The notes beneath the pieces are model-generated. The model saw only the letters and a program-made list of their open reading frames with translations, had not been told where the DNA came from and did not search any database. DNA of 64,000 bases from [Mycobacterium] stephanolepidis. GTDB lineage: Bacteria; Actinomycetota; Actinomycetes; Mycobacteriales; Mycobacteriaceae. The position numbers and the translations under genes are program-made. This document shows, one piece after another, positions 42,361 to 51,706 of the stretch (the stretch's first letter is position 1; every line of letters begins with the position of its first letter). Location of the stretch: the NCBI RefSeq assembly GCF_002356335.1, contig NZ_AP018165.1:4774001-4838000 (forward strand), read 5' to 3'.

Positions 42361-43857
42361 TCAGCCGAGGTCCCCGTACTCGTCGAACCAGTACGCGAGC
42401 TTGCCGCGCCGGCTCACCGCACGCAGTCGCGACTCCGTCAACGCCCGCGCCTTACTGGTGGTGACGATCATCAATTCGTCGTCCGACTCGATCCGGGTGT
42501 CCGGTAGCGGTACGAAGGTGTTGCCCTGCCTGATGATCAGCGTGACGACAGCTGGGTCGGGCAATCGCAGTTCGAGGATGGTGACATTGCGCAGCCGCGA
42601 ACCCGACTGCACCTTCATGGTGAGCAACTCGGCATCCAGCACATCTAAAGGTGCTGCCTCGACTTGGATTTCACGGGTAGCTTCGCGGGTGATCAGACCG
42701 AGCAGACGCGCGACAGGCCGCAAGCTCGGCCCCTGTATCAACGTGAAGACCACCACCAGAACGAACACGATGTTCAGCAGGCGGTAACTGTCCGGTACGC
42801 CCTCCACGATCGGAAAAGTGGCAAGAACAACGGGCACCGCACCACGCAGACCTGCCCAGGACAGAAAGGCCCGCTCGCGCCAGGGGATTCCAAATCCAAC
42901 AAGCGATCCCACCACAGACAACGGCCGGGCCACCAGCAACAGCACAAGCCCGACGACGATCGCCGGAACCAGGTCGCCCCATAGCTCACTGGGATTGACC
43001 AGCAAGCCCAGCAGCACGAAGAGACCTATCTGCGCCAGCCAACCGAGCCCCTCGGCGAAAGATCGAGTGGCAGACCGATGCGGTAGACCGGAATTGGCCA
43101 GCACCACCGCGGCCAGATAGGCGGCGATGAATCCGCTGGCGTGCACGCTGCCAGAGGCTGCGAACGCGACCAGCCCGATACCGAATGTCGCGATCGGGTA
43201 CAGGCCCGACGCGGGCAGGGCAACACGGCGCAGCGCCATCGCCCCGAGAAACCCACACACCAGACCGATCGCGGAACCGGCCAGCAGCTCGTACACGATC
43301 TGAACAACAGCGCTCTTCGGCTCGAATACGAAGGGCACGATGCTGAACATCAAGACCAGAATCACGGCGGGAGCGTCGTTGAATCCGGACTCCGCCTCCA
43401 GTAGACCGGCGAGCCGGCGCGGCAGCGGCAGCACCCTCAGCACGGAGAACACGGCCGCGGCATCGGTGGAGGACACGATGGCGCCCAACAGCAATGCCAA
43501 CTGCCAATCCATGCGCAACAACACGTGCGCACCGACCGCGGTGACCATCGTGCTGATCACCACACCGACGGTGGCCAGCGCGCCGGCGGGCGCGAGGACC
43601 TTACGAATATCGGAGAACCGCGTGGTCAAGCCACCCTCGACGAGAATGACCGCAAGTGCTGCGGTGCACACGTTCCGGGCCAGTTCCACATTGTCGAAGT
43701 CAAGGCCGAGCCCGTCTTCGCCGAGCACCACACCCACCAAGAGAAAGAACAAGAGACTGGGGAACCCGATACGCGTGGCCACCCGAGTGCCGACGATGCT
43801 GGCGAGCAGCACAAGCCCACCAATGAGCAAGGCCAGGTACAGCTCGTGCAGGCTCAC
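42361..43857 (-). CDS. K+(Na+)/H+ antiporter with RCK_C domain (CPA1, NhaP2/CvrA type)
   Basis: The 498-residue product has 12-13 transmembrane helices to about residue 385, with the family segments LGEDGLGLDFDN, VEGGLTTRF, SSTDAAAVFSVLR and ESGFNDAPAVILV. A C-terminal TrkA-C/RCK_C domain follows (about 400-490, EVEAAPLDVLDAELL-like region and DPAVVTLIIRQGNTFVPLPD). This is the K+/H+ antiporter arrangement used to extrude K+ or Na+. It is divergent from a TrkA-type regulatory protein 60 bp away; the two may act together in K+ homeostasis. Confidence 0.92.
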   Translation of the reverse strand: MSLHELYLALLIGGLVLLASIVGTRVATRIGFPSLLFFLLVGVVLGEDGLGLDFDNVELARNVCTAALAVILVEGGLTTRFSDIRKVLAPAGALATVGVVISTMVTAVGAHVLLRMDWQLALLLGAIVSSTDAAAVFSVLRVLPLPRRLAGLLEAESGFNDAPAVILVLMFSIVPFVFEPKSAVVQIVYELLAGSAIGLVCGFLGAMALRRVALPASGLYPIATFGIGLVAFAASGSVHASGFIAAYLAAVVLANSGLPHRSATRSFAEGLGWLAQIGLFVLLGLLVNPSELWGDLVPAIVVGLVLLLVARPLSVVGSLVGFGIPWRERAFLSWAGLRGAVPVVLATFPIVEGVPDSYRLLNIVFVLVVVFTLIQGPSLRPVARLLGLITREATREIQVEAAPLDVLDAELLTMKVQSGSRLRNVTILELRLPDPAVVTLIIRQGNTFVPLPDTRIESDDELMIVTTSKARALTESRLRAVSRRGKLAYWFDEYGDLG

Positions 43858-43917
43858 GTCATTCCCGTCGGTCGACTCCGATTAATAGGGCACGATAGCG
43901 GGGTGGTGGAACGGAAG

Positions 43918-44595
43918 ATGCGAGTGGCGATTGCCGGTGCGGGCAAGGTCGGCCGTTCCGTTGCCCGTGAGCTGCTCGACTACGGCCACAAGATCCTGCT
44001 GATCGAACGCGAGCGCAGCAACTTCGACCCGCACGCCGTGCCCGGCGCCGACTGGCTCAACGCCGACGCCTGCGAGTTGGACACCCTGGAAGATGCGGGG
44101 ATCGAGACCTGCGACGTCGTAGTCGCTGCCACCGGTGACGACAAGGCAAATCTCGTTGTGGGCCTGCTGGCCAAGAACGAGTTCGGGGTACCCAGGGTGG
44201 TGGCCCGCATCAACGACATTCGGAACCAGTCGCTGTTCGGCCCGACCTGGGGTGTCGACGTAGCGGTCTCGACACCCGGCGCCATGGTGGCGGGTATCGA
44301 GGGCGCGATCGACATCGGACACCTGGTCCGCCTCATGGGATTGCGCGAGGGAAGCGCGGAACTGACAAAACTGACGCTGCCCGAAGACAATCCGTTGGTG
44401 GGACAGCGTGTGGCAAACCTGGACTTGCCGCCAAACACCGCACTGGTCACCTTGATTCGGAATGGAACCGTCGTAGTTCCCCAGGCCGAGGATGTCTTGG
44501 AGGCCGGGGACGAGATGCTCTTCATCGCCAACAGCGCGGTCGAGCCCGCCGTTCGCGCAGCAATCCACGGAGCCGCAGTAGCGCCCGACAGATAG
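43918..44595 (+). CDS. TrkA-type K+ channel/transporter regulatory protein (RCK domain)
   Basis: The 225-residue product has an N-terminal NAD-binding RCK domain (MRVAIAGAGKVGRSVARELLDYGH, CDVVVAATGDDKANLVVGLLAKNEF, PRVVARIND). A C-terminal RCK_C domain follows (about 145-220, LTLPEDNPLVGQRVANLDL, EDVLEAGDEMLFIA). Such proteins gate Trk/Ktr-type K+ systems in response to nucleotides. No TrkH-like pore gene is next to it; the divergent CPA1 antiporter is the closest partner. ATG 43918 opens the fold exactly; upstream in-frame codons are antisense to the antiporter. Confidence 0.92.
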   Translation: MRVAIAGAGKVGRSVARELLDYGHKILLIERERSNFDPHAVPGADWLNADACELDTLEDAGIETCDVVVAATGDDKANLVVGLLAKNEFGVPRVVARINDIRNQSLFGPTWGVDVAVSTPGAMVAGIEGAIDIGHLVRLMGLREGSAELTKLTLPEDNPLVGQRVANLDLPPNTALVTLIRNGTVVVPQAEDVLEAGDEMLFIANSAVEPAVRAAIHGAAVAPDR

Positions 44596-44599
44596 ATGG

Positions 44600-44800
44600 C
44601 TACACGCTGAGCAGGGCCAGCTCCTCACGCGCCCGCCGCTCGACCAGTAGTGGGACGTAGTCACGCAGGGGGCTGTCATCGAAGCGAGAGTGCTCGGCCC
44701 GAACTACCGCCTCCACGATGTCGCGAGTCAGATTCGGATGCCGCCCATGGAGCTGTTCCACAAGGTCGCCGATCCCTGCCTGCTCACTGAGTACCGCCAC
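44600..44800 (-). CDS. Three-helix-bundle small protein
   Basis: The 66-residue all-helical product (GIGDLVEQLHGRHPNLTRD, IVEAVVRAEHSRF, YVPLLVERRAREELALL) has the layout of the three-helix-bundle dimerisation-domain proteins common in actinobacteria. It converges on the TrkA-type gene with a 4-bp gap. It has no signal or cysteine. The function is unknown; these proteins often accompany regulators. Confidence 0.7.
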   Translation of the reverse strand: MAVLSEQAGIGDLVEQLHGRHPNLTRDIVEAVVRAEHSRFDDSPLRDYVPLLVERRAREELALLSV

Positions 44801-45000
44801 AGAGACAAAATTTGCACTACGTTTACAGTTTCGTCAACTGCCGAAATCGACGCGAACGACGGCCAGCCAAGGGCTCCGCAACCCGGTTTGTAGACTCGGG
44901 TGACGGACCCGACGGAGGTGGATGTCACGGTGCAGGTCGTCTGTAATTCGTTGATTACCTGTGTATCTCGCAGCGTTTGGGCCAGCCTCCGGGTAGCCCG

Positions 45001-46416
45001 ATGAGCACCGCGACCGTTGTCGGCAGCGGACCCAACGGGCTGGCCGCAGCAATTACCCTCGCCCGCGCGGGGATCTCTGTCACTGTGTTGGAAGCCACTG
45101 ATGAACCCGGGGGCGGGTGCCGTTCCTCGGAGATGCTCCATCCTGGGCTCATCCATGACCACTGCGCGGCCGCGCACCCGATGGCGATCGGGTCGTCCTT
45201 CTTGACCAGTCTGGATCTGGCTCGCCATGGTGTGCACTGGCTCCTGCCAGATATCGATTGCGTTCACCCCCTCGACGACGGCTCGGCAGGCGTGCTGTTC
45301 CGATCGGTCGACGACACCGCCGCACGGATGGGGCGGGACGGCAACCGTTGGCGTGCGTTGTTCGGTTATCCCTCGCGACATTTCGACACCCTCGTGGAAG
45401 ACATCACCGCGCCGTTGCTGCGGATACCTCGCCACCCTGTTCAGCTGGCGCGATTCGGCATGCCCGCCGCCCTGCCCGCCTCAGCCATCGCACAACTGCT
45501 CCGCACCGAATCGGCCCGCGCCCTCTACGGCGGCGTCGCCGCGCATGCCTTCCGCCCCTTGCACTACCCGATGACCGCCGCGGTTGGCCTCGGAATCATG
45601 ACGGCCGGACACCGCCACGGTTGGCCCGTCGTCTCCGGCGGCACCGGTTCTCTCATCGGCGCCATGACCACAACGCTGAGCGACCTGGGCGCGGAGGTGC
45701 ACACGGGCGTTCGCATCGATGACGCCGCACAACTACCCGCCGCCGATCTCACGCTGTTCGACCTTGAACCCGGCTCTGTCGCAAAGATTCTCGGTGATCG
45801 ACTGCCCACGCGAGTCGTCCGTGCGTTCACCCAGTTCCGGCACGGGCCCGGCGCCTTCAAGGTCGATTTCGCGATCGAGGGCGGCGTGCCGTGGACCGCA
45901 TCCGTCGCGCGCCGGGCAGGCACTGTGCACCTTGGCGGGACCTACGCCGAGGTGGCCTCAACCGAACGGCAGATCCACGCGGGGACCATGCCGGAGCGTC
46001 CCTTCGTCCTTGTCGGCCAACAGTATCTGGCCGACCCGCAGCGCTCCTCCGGCAATGTCCACCCGTTGTGGACCTACGCACACGTGCCATTCGGCTACAC
46101 CGGAGACGCCACCGAGGCGATCATCGAGCAGATCGGACGATTCGCGCCCGGGTTTCGTGAACGGATCGTCGGTCTGGCGGTGCGCTCCACCACGGAGATG
46201 TCGGTGTACAACGCCAACTACGTGGGCGGGGACATCATGACCGGCGCCAAGGACGTTCGACAGCTGGTGTTCGGCCCCCGTGTCGGGCTCGCTCCGTACA
46301 GCCTTGGTACACCGGGCATGTACATCTGTTCGGCGGCCACACCGCCCGGCCCCGGCGCTCACGGCATGTGCGGTGTACATGCCGCGAACACCGCACTCAA
46401 ACGTCTCCCCCGATGA
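45001..46416 (+). CDS. Phytoene-desaturase-like FAD-dependent oxidoreductase (CrtI superfamily)
   Basis: The 471-residue product has the FAD Rossmann motif TATVVGSGPNGLAAAITLARAG and the second nucleotide motif TVLEATDEPGGGCRS. The end carries GLAPYSLGTPGMYICSAATPPGPG and HGMCGVHAANTAL, as in NAD(P)/FAD-dependent amine-oxidase-like and CrtI-like proteins. The substrate is unknown; no carotenoid genes are nearby. ATG 45001 is used; an in-frame upstream start at 44977 lacks homology. The 200 bp before it hold no recognisable gene. Confidence 0.88.
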   Translation: MSTATVVGSGPNGLAAAITLARAGISVTVLEATDEPGGGCRSSEMLHPGLIHDHCAAAHPMAIGSSFLTSLDLARHGVHWLLPDIDCVHPLDDGSAGVLFRSVDDTAARMGRDGNRWRALFGYPSRHFDTLVEDITAPLLRIPRHPVQLARFGMPAALPASAIAQLLRTESARALYGGVAAHAFRPLHYPMTAAVGLGIMTAGHRHGWPVVSGGTGSLIGAMTTTLSDLGAEVHTGVRIDDAAQLPAADLTLFDLEPGSVAKILGDRLPTRVVRAFTQFRHGPGAFKVDFAIEGGVPWTASVARRAGTVHLGGTYAEVASTERQIHAGTMPERPFVLVGQQYLADPQRSSGNVHPLWTYAHVPFGYTGDATEAIIEQIGRFAPGFRERIVGLAVRSTTEMSVYNANYVGGDIMTGAKDVRQLVFGPRVGLAPYSLGTPGMYICSAATPPGPGAHGMCGVHAANTALKRLPR

Positions 46417-46490
46417 GGGCCGACGGCGTATGGTTGACGCCGTAAACAAAACATAGTGCGTAGCAACCCGCACGGAACGAGGTGAGGGCC

Positions 46491-46646
46491 ATGATCGTCC
46501 TCGGAGCCATCCTGTTGGCCGCCGGTTTCTTTCTCGACATTGGATGGTTGTGGACCGGCGGGGTCGTGCTCATCGTCATCGGATTGATCCTGATGGTGGC
46601 GGGCCGCATGGGGCACGCCATCGGTGGCCGTCGCCACTACTACTAA
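46491..46646 (+). CDS. Two-helix small membrane protein (DUF6131-like)
   Basis: The 51-residue product MIVLGAILLAAGFFLDIGWL... has two hydrophobic helices (about 2-16 and 20-38) and a basic C-terminus GGRRHYY. The sequence type is common in mycobacteria and matches what is annotated as DUF6131. A GAGGTGAGG ribosome-binding site is 8 bp upstream. It is followed after 21 bp by another small membrane protein on the same strand. No function is known. Confidence 0.75.
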   Translation: MIVLGAILLAAGFFLDIGWLWTGGVVLIVIGLILMVAGRMGHAIGGRRHYY

Positions 46647-46667
46647 GAGCCGCAAAGGAGTACATCA

Positions 46668-46868
46668 ATGCGGTACGCAGGATTGTTGCTCGCCGTCTGG
46701 CTGATCGTAGGGGCCATCGCCGTCGCTCAACGCGGATACTTCACCAACAGCCCACAAACCTGCGCCAGCGCGGGAACCATCGCGCTGACTGTGCTCGCCG
46801 GCCCGCTCAACTATGCGGGACTCAATCCGACAGTCAGTCAGTGCAACATCCCACAGCCAAGCCAGTGA
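46668..46868 (+). CDS. Small membrane or secreted protein
   Basis: The 66-residue product has an N-terminal hydrophobic helix (LLLAVWLIVGAIAVAQRGY), a second hydrophobic segment (GTIALTVLAGPLNYAGL) and two cysteines (PQTCAS and SQCNIP). AAAGGAG precedes the ATG by about 8 bp. It probably shares a transcript with the preceding 51-residue membrane protein. It converges on the MerR gene with a 5-bp gap. Unknown function. Confidence 0.75.
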   Translation: MRYAGLLLAVWLIVGAIAVAQRGYFTNSPQTCASAGTIALTVLAGPLNYAGLNPTVSQCNIPQPSQ

Positions 46869-46873
46869 ACCAC

Positions 46874-47638
46874 TCAGCCAGGCTCTGACTCTGATCTGAT
46901 CGCCGCACCCACCCGAACCAGCACGTCGAGCTGCGCAGGGTTGAACCGGTCCAACAGCGCCCGCGCCACCGTGCGTTCGGCGAACTGTTGCCCGCGCGGA
47001 GCGTCCGCCGTCGAGTTCAGCATCCCCGGGTGATCGGCGTAGAGCTTCCTGGCATGTGCGGACATCCGGGCCGCGAGGTCGGCGCGCATCTGCTCGTCGG
47101 CGTCGGCCGCCAGATCTTCCAGCTCGCGGTCCAGATCGCGGTCTTGCTGGTCCAGAAACATCCCGATGAACGCCTGCAGACCCACCGGACCCAGCACCCG
47201 CGACATGACGAATGCCAGCGAGCGGTCGGTATCGGTGAGCTCCATGGCGACCGCCGCGGAACCGAATTCGGGCGGCATATCGGCCGGCACCTCGCTGGAC
47301 AGTATTTGACCGAGCTCGTCGCGGATATGTTGCAGCCGTTCGATGGTGGCAGCGAGCTCCGTGTCCAGGGCCCGCAATGCCTCCTGCGGATTCTCGTCGG
47401 CCTCATCCATCTCCGCGATCTGCTTCAAGGAAAGACCCAGCCCCGTGAGACGTTTGATCTGCAGCACCCTGACCAGGTGTGCGACTCCATAGCTCTTGTA
47501 GCCATTTGACCGACGTTTCGGCTCATCGAGCAGGCCGATGTCGTGGTAGTGGCGCACAGCACGAAGGCTGGTACCGGCGAGCTCGGCAAGCTCCCGCGTA
47601 CTCCAGCCCACCGTCACTCCTTCTGCATCTGCCGACAT
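46874..47638 (-). CDS. MerR-family transcriptional regulator
   Basis: The product has about 254 residues. Its N-terminal winged-helix MerR domain contains WSTRELAELAGTSLRAVRHYHDIGLL and GYKSYGVAHLVRVLQIKRLTGLGLSL. A coiled-coil dimerisation helix (about 85-110) and a helical C-terminal effector domain without metal-binding cysteines follow, so it is more TipA/multidrug-like than heavy-metal-like. ATG 47638 is preferred over the GTG three codons upstream. It is divergent from the Na+/Ca2+ antiporter gene across 226 bp that hold no other gene. Confidence 0.9.
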   Translation of the reverse strand: MSADAEGVTVGWSTRELAELAGTSLRAVRHYHDIGLLDEPKRRSNGYKSYGVAHLVRVLQIKRLTGLGLSLKQIAEMDEADENPQEALRALDTELAATIERLQHIRDELGQILSSEVPADMPPEFGSAAVAMELTDTDRSLAFVMSRVLGPVGLQAFIGMFLDQQDRDLDRELEDLAADADEQMRADLAARMSAHARKLYADHPGMLNSTADAPRGQQFAERTVARALLDRFNPAQLDVLVRVGAAIRSESEPG

Positions 47639-47864
47639 ACCGCCCACTCGACACTATGCCGCTGCGGCATGGTCAACATTCGAAACCCTCGGCTACCAGC
47701 AACTCCTGAGTCAACGCGCGCAATCTGGTTTGCCACATTCTGATATTAGGGTAACCGAAGAATTCATAACGGTGCCTACTAGCTTCTAATTTTCCCATTT
47801 CGGGTACATCTCGCAGGGGTATCGATCTGTTGCTGAGTGCGTGTGGCGGTGCTAACTTGGTCCC

Positions 47865-49118
47865 GTGCAGACCACCGCCAACGTGACCACCGTGCCTGGT
47901 GGACTGCGCCGCCAGCTCCTCCGGTCGGTGTTCATCACCGCGTTGTTCATGGCGCCCGCACTGATCACACGGATCGGTGGATTGCATCCGAATCCGGTAG
48001 TAGCTCTCGTCATCTACGGCGCTGCGGTGGTGGCCGCCAGTTTCGTATTGGCCTGGGCGGCCGAGGCGGCACAGATCGACGTCTCCGGTGGCCTGGCCAT
48101 CGCGGTGCTGGCCCTGATCGCGGTGCTGCCCGAATACGCGGTCGATCTCTACTACGCCTACATCTCCGGCCAGGTTCCCGAATACAGCCAATACGCCGCG
48201 GCGAACATGACCGGTTCGAACAGGTTGTTGATGGGACTGGGCTGGCCCGTTGTCGTTCTTATCGCACTCGCGGTGGCCCGCAAGACATCCGGTCGACCCA
48301 CCAACCTGCTGTCGCTGGAGCCGTCCAACCGCATCGAGCTCGGATTCCTGCTCGTGGCCGGGGTCGTGGCGTTCGTGATACCGGCAAGCGGCCAGATTCA
48401 CCTCGTGCTGGGCATCGCACTGCTGGCCTGGTTCGGGTTCTACCTGTTCACGATCAGCCGCGGCGAAGCCGAGGAACCGCAGCTGGTGGGAACCGCCGCG
48501 GCCATCGGCATGCTGCCCAAGCACATGCGCCGCAGCACCGTTGTGACGATGTTCATCCTTGCCGCGTCGATCATCCTGTTGTGCGCAGAGCCCTTCGCCA
48601 ACAGCCTGGTAAGCGCCGGAACACAACTGGGCATCGACCAGTTCCTGCTGGTGCAATGGTTGGCACCGCTGGCATCCGAAGCGCCCGAGTTCATCATCGC
48701 CGCGATCTTCGCCGCGCGGGGCAAAGGAACCGCAGCCATCGCGACCCTGATCTCGTCCAAGGTCAATCAGTGGACGCTCCTGATCGGTTCACTCCCGATC
48801 GCCCATCTCGCGGGCGGTGGCGGCTACTCCCTGGTGCTCGATGCCCGTCAGATCGAGGAAACCCTGCTGACCGCCACACAAACCATGATGGGTGTGGCCC
48901 TGATCCTCGCCCTGCGATTCCACCGTGGCACCGCGTGGGCGCTGCTGGCATTGTTCGTGATCCAGTTCCCCATCACCTCGACCCATGGTCGGCTCATCCT
49001 GTGCGGCGTGTACGCCGTCCTGGCGGTAGCCGGCTTGATCGTCAACCGCAGGCACGTCCTCGCGACACTTCGCGCGCCATTCAGCAGGTCGGCGGCGCCA
49101 CAGTTGACTGTGCCGTAG
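47865..49118 (+). CDS. Sodium/calcium-exchanger family membrane antiporter
   Basis: The 417-residue product has two Na_Ca_ex repeats of about five helices each. The first alpha-repeat is marked by VLPEYAVDLYYAYISG and NMTGSNRLLMGLGWP, and the second by SEAPEFIIAAIFAARGKG and TLISSKVNQWTLLIGSLP. The acidic residues in these repeats bind Ca2+ or Na+. It probably extrudes Ca2+. The GTG start at 47865 gives a short hydrophilic N-terminus; the other long plus-strand frame over the same region is a shadow. Confidence 0.92.
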   Translation: MQTTANVTTVPGGLRRQLLRSVFITALFMAPALITRIGGLHPNPVVALVIYGAAVVAASFVLAWAAEAAQIDVSGGLAIAVLALIAVLPEYAVDLYYAYISGQVPEYSQYAAANMTGSNRLLMGLGWPVVVLIALAVARKTSGRPTNLLSLEPSNRIELGFLLVAGVVAFVIPASGQIHLVLGIALLAWFGFYLFTISRGEAEEPQLVGTAAAIGMLPKHMRRSTVVTMFILAASIILLCAEPFANSLVSAGTQLGIDQFLLVQWLAPLASEAPEFIIAAIFAARGKGTAAIATLISSKVNQWTLLIGSLPIAHLAGGGGYSLVLDARQIEETLLTATQTMMGVALILALRFHRGTAWALLALFVIQFPITSTHGRLILCGVYAVLAVAGLIVNRRHVLATLRAPFSRSAAPQLTVP

Positions 49119-49169
49119 CGGCATAGTTTCTCCTGGTGTTACTTCGTCACACCGAGAGGAACACCCATC

Positions 49170-51044
49170 GTGCTGCCCAAGCTCATCACCGTCGAGGAAT
49201 TCTTCGATCCGCCGGTGCGCGCGTCCGCATCGATCTCACCGGACGGCACCAAGATCGCGTACCTGGCGCCGCGGAAGAACCGTCTCAACGTATGGGTCCA
49301 CACCGTCGATGACGACAACCATGACGCGGCACGGTGTGTTACGTACGACGAAATACGAAGCGTCACGGGATTTCTCTGGGTCGATGACCCGCGCTGGCTG
49401 CTGTACGTGCAGGACTCCGGCGGAGACGAGAACTGGCACCTATACCGGGTTGATCTGGACAATCCCGGCGCCCCGGCTGTCGACCTCACTCCGTATCCCG
49501 GTGCGCGTCTGCTGGGCCTGGAGCAGCCCCACGGCCGTCCCGGAAAATTGTTCGTTCAGCTGAACCACCGCAGAATCGACCACATCGACCTATACGAGCT
49601 CGATGTCGCGTCCGGCGAACTGACCATGCTCGCCGAAAACCCCGGCAACGTCATGTCCTGGTTCTGCGGCCCTCACCATGAGGTGTTCACGCAATCGCTG
49701 ACACCTGAAGGCGATATCGAGTTTTCTCGATACGAGTCCGGGGCGCTGGAGTCTCTCGTCGTGTACAACGGCGCGGACTACCCGGTCGGTATGCATCCGA
49801 CTCAGATGACACCCGACGGTACCGGGTTGTGGATGGGCTCAAGCCGCGATACCGATCGCACGCGTCTGGTCCGGCTAGACCTGGCCACCGGTGAGGAGTC
49901 GGTGGTTGACAGCCACCCTGCGTTCGACCTCTCTGCTGCCCTGGGTCTGGCACCGGCACTGATCCGGCATCGCAAGACCGGAGAGCTACTGGCCGTTCGG
50001 TATCTCGGCGAACGGCAGGAAATCCGGGTTCTCGATCCGAACTTCGCTCCGGTGCTGGAGAAAATTCAGGAGCTCTCGGACGGTGACGTTGCAGAAATCT
50101 CGTGCGACGAGAACGGCCGCCGTTGGGTGGTCAGCTTCACCCACGACCGGGATCCCGGTGTCACCTACCTCTACGACCACGAGAAGGGCGAAAGCAGGCT
50201 GCTGTTCCGTCCGTACCCGCACCTGGATTCGGCAACGTTGGCGCCCATGACGCCCGTGACGATCACCTCGCGCGACGGCTTGAGTCTGCACTCCTACCTG
50301 ACGCTGCCCGTGGGGGTGGAACCCGCAGGACTACCCCTGGTGCTGGTGGTCCACGGCGGTCCGTGGCACCGTGACAGTTGGGGATTCGATCCGTCGGTGC
50401 AGCTCCTGGCCAACCGCGGATACGCAGTGCTGCAGGTCAACTTCCGCGGATCCACCGGCTATGGAAAGGCCTTCACGAAGGCGGCCATCGGCGAGTTCGC
50501 GGGCAAGATGCACGACGATTTGATCGACGCCGTCGACTGGGCGGTCAAGCAGGGCTACGCCGATCCGAGCCGGGTCGCGATCTTCGGCGGCTCATACGGT
50601 GGTTACTCCGCGCTGGTCGGGGTTACCTTCACCCCCGATGTCTTCGCGGCCGCCATCGACTACGTGGGCATCTCCAACCTCGCCAACTTCATGCGTACCC
50701 TTCCCGCGTTCGTCCGTCCGAACCTGACCAACAACTGGTACCGCTACGTCGGCGACCCTGCGGTGCCGGAACAGGAATCCGATATGCTCGCCCGCTCACC
50801 CATCAGTCGGGTGGATCAGATCCGCACCCCATTGCTGGTTGTGCAGGGCGCCAACGATGTTCGTGTTGTCCAAGCGGAGTCCGACAACATCGTGGCCGCA
50901 CTTCGGGCCCGTGGCGTCGAGGTCGAATACATGGTCAAGGAGGACGAGGGGCACGGGTTCTTGAACCCTGAAAACCAGATCGACCTATTCCGCGCGACGC
51001 AGCGATTCCTGGCCCGGTACCTCGGCGGACGGGAGGTTTCGTGA
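49170..51044 (+). CDS. S9 family serine peptidase (acylaminoacyl-peptidase/prolyl-oligopeptidase type)
   Basis: The 624-residue product has an N-terminal beta-propeller (about 20-350, with ASISPDGTKIAYLAPR blades) and a C-terminal alpha/beta-hydrolase domain. The catalytic triad is visible: Ser in FGGSYGGYSAL, Asp in VQGANDVRV and His in EDEGHGFLN. There is no signal peptide, so it is a cytosolic oligopeptidase. The GTG start is used. Its stop overlaps the GTG start of the DUF3159 gene (GTGA). Confidence 0.95.
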   Translation: MLPKLITVEEFFDPPVRASASISPDGTKIAYLAPRKNRLNVWVHTVDDDNHDAARCVTYDEIRSVTGFLWVDDPRWLLYVQDSGGDENWHLYRVDLDNPGAPAVDLTPYPGARLLGLEQPHGRPGKLFVQLNHRRIDHIDLYELDVASGELTMLAENPGNVMSWFCGPHHEVFTQSLTPEGDIEFSRYESGALESLVVYNGADYPVGMHPTQMTPDGTGLWMGSSRDTDRTRLVRLDLATGEESVVDSHPAFDLSAALGLAPALIRHRKTGELLAVRYLGERQEIRVLDPNFAPVLEKIQELSDGDVAEISCDENGRRWVVSFTHDRDPGVTYLYDHEKGESRLLFRPYPHLDSATLAPMTPVTITSRDGLSLHSYLTLPVGVEPAGLPLVLVVHGGPWHRDSWGFDPSVQLLANRGYAVLQVNFRGSTGYGKAFTKAAIGEFAGKMHDDLIDAVDWAVKQGYADPSRVAIFGGSYGGYSALVGVTFTPDVFAAAIDYVGISNLANFMRTLPAFVRPNLTNNWYRYVGDPAVPEQESDMLARSPISRVDQIRTPLLVVQGANDVRVVQAESDNIVAALRARGVEVEYMVKEDEGHGFLNPENQIDLFRATQRFLARYLGGREVS

Positions 51045-51706
51045 CCGAGATTGTTGAGTTCGCAGAGAAACCCGACAACAAGCCCACACTTCTCGAACAG
51101 GTCGGCGGACTATCCGGGCTCATCTACGCCGGCTTACCGAGTGTGACATTTGCACTGGGCAACAGTGCTTTCGGCTTGGCCGGTGCCATCTGGATATCCA
51201 TGGCCACGGCGGGCGCCATCGCCGCATGGCGGTGGTTACGCAACCAACCACTGCAGCCGGCGATCTCCGGGTTGTTGGGGGTGGCCATCTCAGTGGCCAT
51301 CGCCTACCAAACCGGTTCGGCCAAGGGCTTCTTCCTGATGGGCATCTGGACCAACCTGATCGCCGCAGTCGTCTTCCTGGCCTCAGTCTTGGTGGGCTGG
51401 CCACTTGCCGGAGTGATCTGGCACGGCTTGACCGGCACCGGACACCGCTGGCGCAAAGACAAACCCTCACGATTCGCCTTCACGCTGGCGACACTGACCA
51501 TGGCGGGCGTCTTCGCGTCCAGATTTGTTGTGCAGGAATGGTTGTACGCCGCTGATTCGGTTGGCTGGCTGGCCATCGCACGCGTCGCCATGGGCTATCC
51601 GCTCGCCGGACTGGCGCTGCTGGTAGTCATCTGGGCAGTGCGGCGTTCGAAGAGCCGTGCATCTCAGCTTGATTCAGCCAGCGCGGCAACCGATCACGAC
51701 CGATGA
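51041..51706 (+). CDS. DUF3159 membrane protein
   Basis: The 221-residue product has five or six transmembrane helices. Conserved DUF3159 segments are LLEQVGGLSGLIYAGLPSVTF near the N-terminus, YQTGSAKGFFLMGIWTNL, and DKPSRFAFTLATLTMAGVFA with FVVQEWLYAADSVGWLAIARVAMGYPL. The family is actinobacterial and of unknown function. It is coupled to the S9 peptidase gene by a 4-bp overlap. Its last 80 bp overlap the end of the convergent restriction-endonuclease-like gene. Confidence 0.9.
   Translation: MTEIVEFAEKPDNKPTLLEQVGGLSGLIYAGLPSVTFALGNSAFGLAGAIWISMATAGAIAAWRWLRNQPLQPAISGLLGVAISVAIAYQTGSAKGFFLMGIWTNLIAAVVFLASVLVGWPLAGVIWHGLTGTGHRWRKDKPSRFAFTLATLTMAGVFASRFVVQEWLYAADSVGWLAIARVAMGYPLAGLALLVVIWAVRRSKSRASQLDSASAATDHDR

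Noticed and set aside
44728..45435. Minus-strand 235-codon frame across the start of the FAD oxidoreductase
   Set aside because: Antisense to a strong FAD-binding N-terminus and to the three-helix-bundle region; no domain.
47837..49126. Plus-strand frame of 429 codons overlapping the Ca2+ antiporter in another frame
   Set aside because: Arg/Pro-rich, non-hydrophobic translation; the antiporter frame carries both Na_Ca_ex repeats.
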